From positions 124,001 through 188,000 of the forward strand of contig JAACMV010000005.1 of assembly GCA_010909725.1 (NCBI GenBank): a stretch of 64,000 nt of DNA. The letters run 5' to 3'. How positions within the stretch are numbered: the first letter of the stretch is position 1; each line of letters opens with the position of its first letter. Position numbers and translations under genes: made by a program. Source of the DNA: Picochlorum sp. 'celeri' (lineage: Eukaryota; Chlorophyta; Trebouxiophyceae). The notes beneath the pieces are model-generated. The model ran no database searches. It saw only the letters and a program-made list of their open reading frames with translations, and had not been told where the DNA came from. This document shows positions 22,467 through 31,578 of the stretch, in pieces.

Positions 22467-24041
22467 TCAGTGAAATGATGGCTCCCAACTCACAACAGTT
22501 CCATCAAAGGATATAGAGACTAGCATGGGAAGGTATGGATGCCAACTGCAATCTCGCACGACATCCACATGGTGCTCCAATTCTCTGACCTTCTCGCCTG
22601 TAACTACATCGAAGATATGAATGCTACCAGTCCCACACCCTGTGTAAATGTACCGCTGTCCTGTTGTGTGTGCTGGGGACCAGTAGGACCGAATAAGTGT
22701 GCTAATGACCTGGTGTCCCCTGTATGTGGCGATAGACTTATCTCTAGGGTGACGAATTCTTTTTCCTGTGCCTGGATACGTCATCCATCGGTAATCCCAC
22801 CTAAATGTAGGCACATCTGTCTTTTTCTGCTCTTCCTTGGCCTCATTCCAACTGGCCATATTTCTCATGTCCCAACATTTAATTGTCTGATCTTTTGCAT
22901 TGGATATAAGATGACATGAGTTATTTTTGCTGTTTAAATGTGCCAAGCCCTCTGTATGACCAATGAAGGATCCAACTGGCTTGCCCGACCGTCCAAGCAA
23001 CCTTCTATCCCAAACGTGAATGAAAGAGTCATCAGAGCCTGAGTAGAATATTCGATTCGTCTCGTCCGCATATTCCACAGCATTTACATCCCTCTGATGA
23101 TGATGTAGTTTCGAAACAATTTGTTGGGATTCAATGTCATAAATATATACAAACGGCTCAGAAGAACCAGCAACAATTTCTTTACCATCCCCAGACCATT
23201 TGATTGACCACAAACCTTCTGAAAAAGACCTGTTCGAAAATGTCAGCGTCTCGTGTATATCTGTGACATTGGCGATCGATTCGATGCCAGGATCATCCGT
23301 ATGCATGGTGACTAGATGAACCAAAGGGGTGATTGAAGAGTACAAAATGAACCTCCCATCGGGGGACATGGCAGTATCCGTAATTGTCCACCGCAAATTT
23401 CGTGCTTGAATAGATTTCACGACCTTGAAATTTCTCAAGGGATCATAAATCTTAATTATACGCTCGTTTTGAAAGGCACCTGCAAGGTGAACCACAGATC
23501 ATGAGCACAGACCATGCAAGGAAGCAATCATTTTGAACAAGGAAAACATACCGATAAACCGTTCTCCATCTGCTGTAAATTGTCCAATGTATCCGCGACT
23601 TTCCATCCGATCCAAAACATTCGAAGCAGTATCCGGAATGATATCAAACGTGGCAATTTTCCGACTGAGACTGTATGGACTACCACCAATGCCCAAGGAC
23701 CTGTACCCCAAAAGTGCAGCCGTTGAAACATCCGAATCACTGTCCCTCGGGGACATTGCATTTCTCTGATTTAACTGTCTATTCTCCACTACGTGAGCCA
23801 ATTCTTTGCCGGTATTGAGTTGGGTACCTTCACAAGGAAGTCTGTCGCCTTCCATGGTTTCGTGGATTCGAAACTGCTCCTCGTCCTCAGATAATTCGTC
23901 ATCGTCACTCTCATCTTCTTCTATAAAATTATCCGAGTCTTCATAGATCAAATCTCCATTGTGATGCTCAGAGAGACCCACTCCACCCACAGGAGTCCCG
24001 AAAGGGATATATCCCTCCGAGTCACTGCTCGTCTCCTCCAT
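22467..24041 (-). CDS. WD40 protein, DCAF11/LEC14B type, two exons
   Basis: Likely substrate receptor for CUL4-DDB1 ubiquitin ligases (DCAF11/WDR23; LEC14B in plants), 500 aa. Exon 1 (23552-24041) encodes an acidic N-terminus starting MEETSSDSEG, then SRKIATFDIIP and a GQFTADGERFIG that leads into the first repeat. A 72-nt intron (23480-23551; donor GTATGT, acceptor TTGCAG|) in phase 1 joins exon 2 (22467-23479). WD units include GLWSIKWSGDGKEIVAGSS, YIYD, HVWDRRLL and KCWDMRNM. HVWDRR fits the DWD box that contacts DDB1. The sequence order, including the segment with RWMTYPGTGKRIRHPRD, follows the DCAF11 family. The start at 24041 is chosen over an upstream in-frame ATG because of the acidic family N-terminus. 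Confidence 0.92.
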
Positions 24042-24284
24042 TTGAGAAGCATTGGTAAAGTACATCTGTTACATGAATCTGATTCAAAACCAATTGGCTG
24101 TAAGGACAACTACCCTGTACAGAGTGACAGCGTAGTTACTTTCGTACAGATTCATCCAACGCAGTCGTCATCCTTTCGTAGATGCGGCATCTCGATCAGA
24201 TCGATCCCTTGAGTGGGCATGTTCAACCTCGTGCCTGGAAGCTGCCTTGGACTGGCAGCTTGGAGGATTTCTGACATATTTCTT

Positions 24285-26123
24285 CTATCCCAGTTGTTCT
24301 ATGAGATATCGATATGCCTCAGTTGATTTTGTAAACATGTGCTGCCTGCGTACAATGTCCTGCTCACGGATATGCCGACCCTTCTGCTTGTCTGGGTGAT
24401 ACCTTTTGGCTAAAGCTCTATAGGCGCTTTTGATTTCATCCACAGAGCACCCCCGTTGAATTCCAAGAGTTGCATATGCTTCTTGCATCTTTGAAAAGCC
24501 TTCTGAATTCCGTGCTCTCATTCTTGCTGCCCGTATTCGGGCTCGTTGCTCCTCCATCTCTGCCTTCTCTTGACGAGCCTTTTCATATGCTTGATCAATT
24601 TCATGGTCCTCCGATCTACAGCCGCATTCACTGCAGTAAAACATCACCTCTGGATCATGTACATCCTCGTTTTGATAATAAATTTTGAATTCAGGGCAGG
24701 AGGGGCCGCATATCTTGCAACCCATGCGCTTGGTTTGGGTTAGCATATCCTGGGAGGTTGTCATCATGCACTCTCCAGCCTTTTCGGCTTTTTCTCTCCT
24801 CTCTTTGGCACGCAGCACCCTCTTTTCTCTTTCACTCAAGGTTTGACTGGTGCGGTCCGAGGACTCCTGGGATGATGAGGTAGATGAGGAATTCTTGTCA
24901 TCTCCAGAGTCCTTGTGAGGTGATTCACAATCTCGAGTGTCAGAATCCGTGGTTGCATTAGATATTGTCTCCTGAAAATCCAACTTAATCTTCCAGGCAT
25001 TTTCAATCATTGCAATTGTGTCGGACAGGTCCGACATGGAGCTAGATGTCCTGGATATACTCTCTCCATCACTGGCTTTGGTTGGATCACCAGCCTTGTC
25101 TCCCTCATCATCACTCCCGCAAGCAACGCATTCCTCGGTGCAATCTGATGTTTCTAGGTGTGATTCAATTTTATCCAAACGATTGCGAATGTCGATCAAC
25201 TCCTCTCGCGGCGCATGAGGACAAGCATGCTTGGAGATCCACTCTGATATAAAATTTATCTGGTCTTGCATTCTTTCAATAGAAGAACGAATACACTCCA
25301 ACTCTGCCTTGCCGTCATAATCAGTAAGCGTACTTTTAGATTCAACAGTACCTTTGTTCTCCGAGATTTTTCTGTCACTTTCCTGCAGGGGTCTATTCCT
25401 TTTCTGTGATTCACTATGCTTACTGTTTTGGACTCCTATACGGGAATTCAGATCTCGAATCAACTGCTGAATTGCCCGTGAAGCATCTCTTGAATCGTCT
25501 TTACTCTGTTCTAAGCAGGAGAGAGCCGTTGTACAGGCACCCAGAGCTTCCTGCAAGTGCCCCAAACCTTTGAGTGCAACAGCCTTGCGGTAATGAAGTT
25601 TGTACCAAGTTGGATCCAATGAAACCCCCCTATTGGCGTCATAGAGCGCCTGAGACCACCATCGCTTGGCACAATAGCATTTACTCCGATTACTCCAAAT
25701 CTTGGGGTCCACAGGATTCACCTCCAAAGCCTTTGAGTAGTGCACAATTGCTGAATCATAGTCTCCTATGGCCACGGCATCATTCCCATTCTCCCGTTCC
25801 GTTGCAGCCACATCAATCTCATGCTGATCTGCTGCGCATGAGCATCTAGAACAATTCATTATTGAAGGATCGCAGTCAGGGTGCAACGGAGCATCCTCCC
25901 CCTGCGTGCAAGAAACAGTCAAGGCACGTTGACCAACCATATGCTCACATAGAGTGCAACCTACCTTTCTGTAATATTTGTCCTTTGTATAAATGATATA
26001 TTTACCGCATGATGAGCATCCCAAGCATCTCCCTCGTGAGACGCCCATCAAGTCCCGTGAAGTCTTCTCATCAACCAGGTGGTTGTCCCGAACTTTCAAC
26101 TGCCCTTTTTGCCCTCCCCACAT
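24285..26123 (-). CDS. TPR and C-terminal J-domain protein with two cysteine-rich modules
   Basis: Predicted HSP70 co-chaperone, 612 aa, single exon. From the N-terminus: a cysteine-rich module (CLGCSSCGKYIIY, CTLCEHM, then CSRCSCAADQHEID), a TPR array (about residues 105-205; GDYDSAIVHYSKALEVNP and WSNRSKCYCAKRWW), a serine/aspartate-rich linker with predicted coiled coils, a second cysteine-rich module (CKICGPSCPEF, then YCSECGCRSEDHEID), a charged helix, and a J domain at the extreme C-terminus with AYRALAKRYHPDKQ holding the HPD motif. The two cysteine modules end alike (C-x2-C-x-C-x3-DQ/ED-HEID), indicating an internal duplication, probably zinc-binding. Where it acts in the cell is not evident; no signal or membrane segment is seen. 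Confidence 0.88.
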   Translation of the reverse strand: MWGGQKGQLKVRDNHLVDEKTSRDLMGVSRGRCLGCSSCGKYIIYTKDKYYRKVGCTLCEHMVGQRALTVSCTQGEDAPLHPDCDPSIMNCSRCSCAADQHEIDVAATERENGNDAVAIGDYDSAIVHYSKALEVNPVDPKIWSNRSKCYCAKRWWSQALYDANRGVSLDPTWYKLHYRKAVALKGLGHLQEALGACTTALSCLEQSKDDSRDASRAIQQLIRDLNSRIGVQNSKHSESQKRNRPLQESDRKISENKGTVESKSTLTDYDGKAELECIRSSIERMQDQINFISEWISKHACPHAPREELIDIRNRLDKIESHLETSDCTEECVACGSDDEGDKAGDPTKASDGESISRTSSSMSDLSDTIAMIENAWKIKLDFQETISNATTDSDTRDCESPHKDSGDDKNSSSTSSSQESSDRTSQTLSEREKRVLRAKERREKAEKAGECMMTTSQDMLTQTKRMGCKICGPSCPEFKIYYQNEDVHDPEVMFYCSECGCRSEDHEIDQAYEKARQEKAEMEEQRARIRAARMRARNSEGFSKMQEAYATLGIQRGCSVDEIKSAYRALAKRYHPDKQKGRHIREQDIVRRQHMFTKSTEAYRYLIEQLG

Positions 26124-26657
26124 AATAATAATAATATATATATCTCAGAGGTATATATAAATGTGTGTATGGTTAGAGACAAAGGGTGTCGGGGCCGTTT
26201 GAAGTCTTTCACATGCCCATCTTGAATACACAGGGAATCACAGGTACTGACCAGTCAGTTAATCCCACATTTGGGCTCATTCCTGGGCCGAATGTGACAT
26301 GGAATATTTCAACACATACATGGAATAGGCTGTATATGGGTTTCGACAAGCATCAATGGCCAGTCGAGACTGTGGACTATATGAGCCCTTCATGCTCTGT
26401 CATGCCATCAAGGATCTTGTGAAGTCAACGAATCACAATCATCAAGGGGCTGAACGAAATGAAATATACCTCTTTCTGTTTAAATAATAAATCTGTATTT
26501 ATCTATTTCTGTATGTATGTATATTTGTCACGCTATGGTCGGAGATTTCAAGGTTTTCTCGGACTGACGAGCTGATGGTCTCTCTCTATTCGATAGTCCC
26601 TATACTGGTTTTTAACTCTTTCGGTAGAGGGCGCACGTCTATTAGAATAAAGTAAAA
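26124..26657. other. AT-repeat-bearing intergenic region
   Basis: Divergent promoter region. It begins with an ATA trinucleotide run followed by TA dinucleotides (about 26123-26160). A weak inverted repeat (CACATTTGGGC with GGGCCGAATGTG) lies near 26268-26298. No convincing gene; the 78-codon plus-strand frame here has no recognisable domain. Confidence 0.45.
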
Positions 26658-27677
26658 ATGGACATGGAGAGTAATCCCACGTGTGCTATTTGTCTTGATG
26701 ATCTTGATAGTCAGGATGTCAGTCTTGTGTGTGGACACACATATCATGCTTCATGCTTGCTCATGTGCCTGCTGAGAGTACCAGCGGTGCAATGGCAATG
26801 TCCTCTTTGCAGGGATAAGATATTGAAAAGATCAGGGCGTCATGAGATGTGTTCAGTGATCACATCTGCGGAAAAACGAGGTGCTGGAGCATCAAAGTGG
26901 CAGAGCATGCATTCTTTTCTGAAATGTGTTTGCCTGGCTTTAAAGAATCGGGGGCATTCAGACGCTGAAGAGAATAAAAACAGTGATTGGAGTACTTCAG
27001 GGGGACAGCGAGATATTCGACTGCCATTTTGGGGGGCAAACAGATGGTTGAATTTCTTGTTCAGTAGAGGTCCTGAAAGCATTGATGATGTGTGCACAAC
27101 CATGTGTGCGAGAAACTACATATTATATTTGCTGAATATGAGAAAATACAAGGTATCGGTTTTGATCATGAGACATATAGTTGCCCTTTGCAGCTCAGTC
27201 TCAGCATTCTTTTGTGGGATTTTTATCGTCCAGTGCTCTACAAAATTTTGTGGACAGGTGGTGTGTCCTCTCGCAAAAAAGATCGTAATCTCTTTCTTTG
27301 GCCGTCAAATACTCTTCGATTTTGAAGCATACAATAATATGAGTAGGATGTACCAGATCGATTTCGCCTTGCATACACATGTCTATTGTGGTGATACTGA
27401 TACTGGTGTATTATTTCCAGCAGCCTGTTTCACTTGTCTTGGGTGCATGCTCATGATCCAAATCAAACGATTATTCAACATTTCAAGCTATGAATTACTT
27501 CATAACTGGACCTTCTACCATTGGAAGGCCAATATATTCTGGCTGGGCTTTGCAATCTTGTATTCTTCTGCATCTTTTCTTTTCCGAACAGTATTCACCA
27601 TGCGATTCATCATGCGTCTGTTGGGCACATGTATATCGCTGCCTCTGGGAGGTAGAGATATTTGTTTCAATACATAA
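26658..27677 (+). CDS. RING-finger protein with membrane segments
   Basis: Probable membrane-bound E3 ubiquitin ligase, 339 aa in one exon. The RING is at residues 8-52: CAICLDDLDSQDVSLVCGHT, then YHASC and CPLC, giving the C3H2C2/C3HC4-like spacing. The middle is hydrophilic. Two to four hydrophobic stretches follow, including LCSSVSAFFCGIFIVQC, FPAACFTCLGCMLMIQIK and IFWLGFAILYSSASFLF. The C-terminal membrane region is not one I recognise, so topology and substrate are unknown. The ATG at 26658 lies in AAAAATGG. A TGTAA lies 41 nt past the stop. Convergent with the DAG-lipase-like gene, 51 nt between stops. Confidence 0.82.
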   Translation: MDMESNPTCAICLDDLDSQDVSLVCGHTYHASCLLMCLLRVPAVQWQCPLCRDKILKRSGRHEMCSVITSAEKRGAGASKWQSMHSFLKCVCLALKNRGHSDAEENKNSDWSTSGGQRDIRLPFWGANRWLNFLFSRGPESIDDVCTTMCARNYILYLLNMRKYKVSVLIMRHIVALCSSVSAFFCGIFIVQCSTKFCGQVVCPLAKKIVISFFGRQILFDFEAYNNMSRMYQIDFALHTHVYCGDTDTGVLFPAACFTCLGCMLMIQIKRLFNISSYELLHNWTFYHWKANIFWLGFAILYSSASFLFRTVFTMRFIMRLLGTCISLPLGGRDICFNT

Positions 27678-27728
27678 TAGAAAGTTCATCCGAAAGGAAT
27701 GAAGTCCAGATAGATCATGTAATACGCA

Positions 27729-29897
27729 TTACTCAGCTTTGCTTTCCTCTGATGCTGCCATTCGCTGAATTACTTCCTCAGCATAGTCTGGCATATGGTC
27801 AGCTAAAAACCTGCCACTAAAGATCAAGCCCTGAGCATTCAGACATTCATTTTCGACCCAAATTGCTTCGTAGTCACGGTCAGGGGTGACGACATGGAAG
27901 TCGAATGTCGTGCTACTTGCCTTCCTTTCAATCCCAGTGACTGGCTGGAAATAAATAACAGACCCAGGTACCGTCATTCTGTCGGCAGAAGATACCAAGT
28001 ATCTTCTATACTCGTCGGAATTACGGCTTTCCAAATATCTGTTCAAATAATCTCTTGCATCTTGTGCAGAATCAAGGCAATTTTCTTGGGGATCATCTTC
28101 AATTGATGCAATGGATTTATAACTCCACAAAAGCTTGTACGCTAGAATCAATTTAGGCAACTTGACGCACGCCAGAGCATAGATAATCTGATCTCTAGCA
28201 AGATCTAATGCTGCTGCTGAAAATCTTGGTGGCAATTCTTTTCCACACACAATGGTTGTACACCAGCTGCGGCTACGCTCAGCAACACGCTTATCAACAA
28301 GGCCCAGAGGGGGAGAAAAGCACCAGCATTTGATATTAGGAATAAATTTTTGGAAGTACAGAGCAAGGAAAAAGCAACAGGCAGCTCCCAAAGAATGTCC
28401 AGTGAAAATCAGTTGATAGTCCTTGCAAGCATCTGAGGTGACTGTCTCTTGTAGAATACCGCTTTCAAGAATGTCACAGAGCGTCGCCCTAGAAGCTTCC
28501 AGATAATCTCCCTGTGCTATATAGTTTGAGTGCTTCGGGGAGGTACATGCAGGACTTGGTGGCCTTGATTCCCATCCAGTTACCTTGGACTCCACCCACG
28601 CATCAAAATCTGCTGGCTCCAACAGCACATCTCGAACGTTATCATTGATGGTGACAGCGCCACGAACAGATACTACTACACATTTTCTATCGTGGTCGAC
28701 GGATATGACGTAGCAGAGAACATTATGTTCCTGTCCCTGTTCTCGAATAAAAACGATGCTGTCTCTTGGTGCATCAAGGACTCTGCAGGCTATTTCCAAA
28801 TTAGACTTGCCTCGAAACATGGGAAACAAGGTACCTTTGCCTCCCCAACACAGTGCGAAAATACCCTTGAAGAATCCTTCGCCAAGCATGTACATCATCC
28901 ATCCATATGCTGCCATTGCAAATCGAAAATAATACTCTGCCTCATGCAACACATTACCACCCACAGATTCCCCTTTCATTACTGTCGTACAATATTGTAT
29001 TGAAGAAAGATCCTCCACTGTCCTATTTTCACTGGGCCTCGTCTGTTGCTCAGAAGAGATCCCAACAGCATCTAGAGGCAGCACCACCCTGTTCTTTGAA
29101 TGCCGAGCTTTATGCCGAGCGTACGCAAAACCGAGAATAAAATCAGATAAAGTCATGTCTGAATGTCCGAATAAACTCTTTAAATTTTTTCCAACCCTCT
29201 CGGCTCTCTCTCTGTGGTGATCTCTCAATGTCTTGCTGAATGGATTCCAGCCCAACCATATCAAACTCATCCACAAGCTGTTCATATACGTCTTCGACCA
29301 TGATTCATTCGAATTTTCCACTTTTGAAGATTGTCCATGAACCAGTATAACAAATACTAGGTAAAACAAACAGTACGTCCAGAAAGTCCCAGCAGTAGCC
29401 CATGTAAAAGCATCATCATTCCACATCACACCACCAACATCACATGGCCGCATCCAATTGTATGAACCCAAGTAAGAAAGATATGCCACAAACCCTACTT
29501 GTACTATATGACATATGGCATCCAAAGCCACCAACAAGGGTATTAGTCTCCTGGGTTCTCCATGCAGTGGAGTACCCTGAAGTCCAGCTACGACAGTCCA
29601 TAGTTCTAGCATGAAGGAGATGCTGTACGTTGCTAAAATACCAGAATATGCTATAGTAAACTCTAAAACCTCATCACAGACCGTATCAGGGCCATGTAAG
29701 ATGGCAAACCAAGCAATTAAAGGTGGGATGAAAGCCTACACCAGAAAAACAACTACCAAGGTGAATAAAGAGCGACTACGCAAGATCACATGTCGATATT
29801 TACGTACAAAATGGAACAAAAGCGCAAAAAAGGAAACCAAAGGCATGTCGTCATCGGCAACACGCCAACGTCGCCCCAGAACTCTCAGAGCAGGCAT
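27729..29897 (-). CDS. sn1-specific diacylglycerol lipase-like (class 3 lipase), two exons
   Basis: Membrane-anchored serine lipase of the DAGL type, hydrolysing diacylglycerol to monoacylglycerol and free fatty acid, 698 aa. Exon 1 (29808-29897) encodes MPALRVLGRRWRVADDDMPL, which fits the animal DAGL N-terminus (RRRW, SDDL). A 72-nt intron (29736-29807; donor TTT|GTACGT, acceptor GTGTAG|) in phase 0 joins exon 2 (27729-29735). Four hydrophobic segments in the first 160 residues match the DAGL transmembrane bundle. The lipase core has FTGHSLGAACCFFLALY with the nucleophile serine, preceded by VVVSVRGAVTINDNVRDVLL (conserved R-G-T-like element) and followed by WCFSPPLGLV. Its product may supply fatty acids, the substrate class of the photodecarboxylase, but that link is inference. 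Confidence 0.92.
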
Positions 29898-30204
29898 GTC
29901 GTATCCAATTTTACTGTGTACCACAGTTCAGAGGCACCCAACGGGCGCCTGTGATGTCGAAAACCTTTTCGATCAATTAATTTGATACTTCGCTACCATA
30001 TGGATAGCACGCCTTGACGTATCATACTCGGATGGTATCATCTGTACCTTGGCCACGGAAAAACCGAGATTTGATGGTTGTCACGTGCGCGTCCTCTTTC
30101 TGGATTTCTGTCCTACTGAGCACGTGCAGATTGCACTATCTCTTATCTAAAATAATTTATTTCATATTGGATTGGAAATCAGGACTGCCCTGGACTAGAA
30201 TACC
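29898..30204. other. Divergent promoter between the DAG lipase and GNAT-fold genes
   Basis: About 300 nt with no gene seen. Contains CACGTG E-box cores (near 30084 and 30120), common in plant and algal promoters; whether they are used is unknown. Confidence 0.4.
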
Positions 30205-31533
30205 ATGTTCTGTTGCGGTGGAAGTCCCACAACTGAGGAGGAGGAGGAGTATGAGTTGAATACGGGTATGAGTATGCCACTAGATCAGGCATTGAACCGC
30301 GACAAGGGAGAATCTAAAAAATATGAAAAAGAATCTGACAAGAGTGAGCCAAAGAAATCTTCTTCATGGCTGCAAATGATCGGGGAAGCGGTGCAGAGTG
30401 GATCTGTGAGTGCCACAACCACAGCAACAGACCTAGCGAATAAGATCACTTCAGGTGTGGATGTGTCTGCCCAGGAAATTTCAAAATTCTTCCAAAGTCT
30501 TCGGTTTACAAATGAGCCAAGGAAGGGCGCCAAAGTGGGGCATGCAGTGAGTGTCCGGGTTCCCTCCACAGTGTCCCAGGCAAGTACTGCCGACTCCGAG
30601 GCCACCACGGAGAGCATTACAGATTCCAAGGGAATTCGAATGGTAGATTATCGATCATTTCCATTGAAAGGTTATGTCGATCTACCATCGGCACTGGTGT
30701 CGATGCTGAAATGGACGGCAATGGATCATTATCTCATTATTGGGAGACCAACAATGGCTCCTTCAGCAGGGCTGAGGGGCTACAAGGACGTCACGACAAA
30801 GAAGGAAAGGTCTAATTCCCCATTTATTGTCGTGATTGACGAACCTGATAAATTGGGGACATTCAAGGATAATAAGTATATTTGGGTCGAATTTGCCTTG
30901 GGTGATACCTTCATGTTGGATGTATCTGGAATGAAGTCAATGGATGACTATGCCAAGGTCCTGTCGAAGAAGGGCCGCTGGAATTTCAAGGATAGAAGGA
31001 AGAAGTTTGCGAAAGGGCCTATATTACATGAATTTATCGATTTGCCAGCAAACAAAGAGTTTGTTGATGGCCTTTGGCCGCTCTATGCTCAAACAGGGGA
31101 AAAGAATGGATTTACTGTGTTGACCAAGGAGGAATTTTTTGACTTTCATTTGACTGTCCCGGATTTGAAGATATCAATTGCTTGGGATACAAGTGACCCG
31201 AAAAATAGGAAGATGATCTCGTTCTGCACTGGGGTGATATGGAGAGATGTCATCATGCCCATGTGGTGTGGCACAGATTACGAGAATGATCTGAACAGAT
31301 CATGTGCGACATATTTCAACATCCTCTACAGCTACGTAGAGAAAGCAATCGAAAGTCCTTCTATTACATGGGTTGATCTCGGAGCGTCGCATCGAAAAGC
31401 AAAAATGGCAATTGGATTCCAGCCGTACCCTTTCTCAGGGTATTTTAGATGCAAAAACTCTGTCGTACAGATTTTCGTAGAATCTTTAATGGAAAAGTAT
31501 TATAAGCCAGAAAAACTCATCAATGACCCTTAG
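30205..31533 (+). CDS. GNAT-fold protein of the COG3146/peptidogalycan family
   Basis: 442-aa protein in one exon. The second half resembles the acyl-CoA N-acyltransferase-fold family COG3146 (peptidogalycan biosynthesis/recognition, DUF482), known in bacteria and in plants and algae. Supporting segments: WNFKDRRKKFAKG, LYAQTGEKNGFTVLTKEEFF, FCTGVIWRDVIMPMWCGTDY, TYFNILYSYVEKAI, and the near-terminal block WVDLGASHRKAKMAIGFQP followed by YPFSGYFRCK. The biochemical role is unknown in eukaryotes. The N-terminus (MFCCGGSPTTEEEEEYEL) carries adjacent cysteines at positions 3-4 that could be lipidated, then a charged serine-rich region with an amphipathic stretch. Convergent with the SPO22-like gene, 45 nt between stops. 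Confidence 0.8.
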   Translation: MFCCGGSPTTEEEEEYELNTGMSMPLDQALNRDKGESKKYEKESDKSEPKKSSSWLQMIGEAVQSGSVSATTTATDLANKITSGVDVSAQEISKFFQSLRFTNEPRKGAKVGHAVSVRVPSTVSQASTADSEATTESITDSKGIRMVDYRSFPLKGYVDLPSALVSMLKWTAMDHYLIIGRPTMAPSAGLRGYKDVTTKKERSNSPFIVVIDEPDKLGTFKDNKYIWVEFALGDTFMLDVSGMKSMDDYAKVLSKKGRWNFKDRRKKFAKGPILHEFIDLPANKEFVDGLWPLYAQTGEKNGFTVLTKEEFFDFHLTVPDLKISIAWDTSDPKNRKMISFCTGVIWRDVIMPMWCGTDYENDLNRSCATYFNILYSYVEKAIESPSITWVDLGASHRKAKMAIGFQPYPFSGYFRCKNSVVQIFVESLMEKYYKPEKLINDP

Positions 31534-31578
31534 GAAAGAATCTTTTGCCTGAGAGGTTTGATTCATGGATCTGTGATA

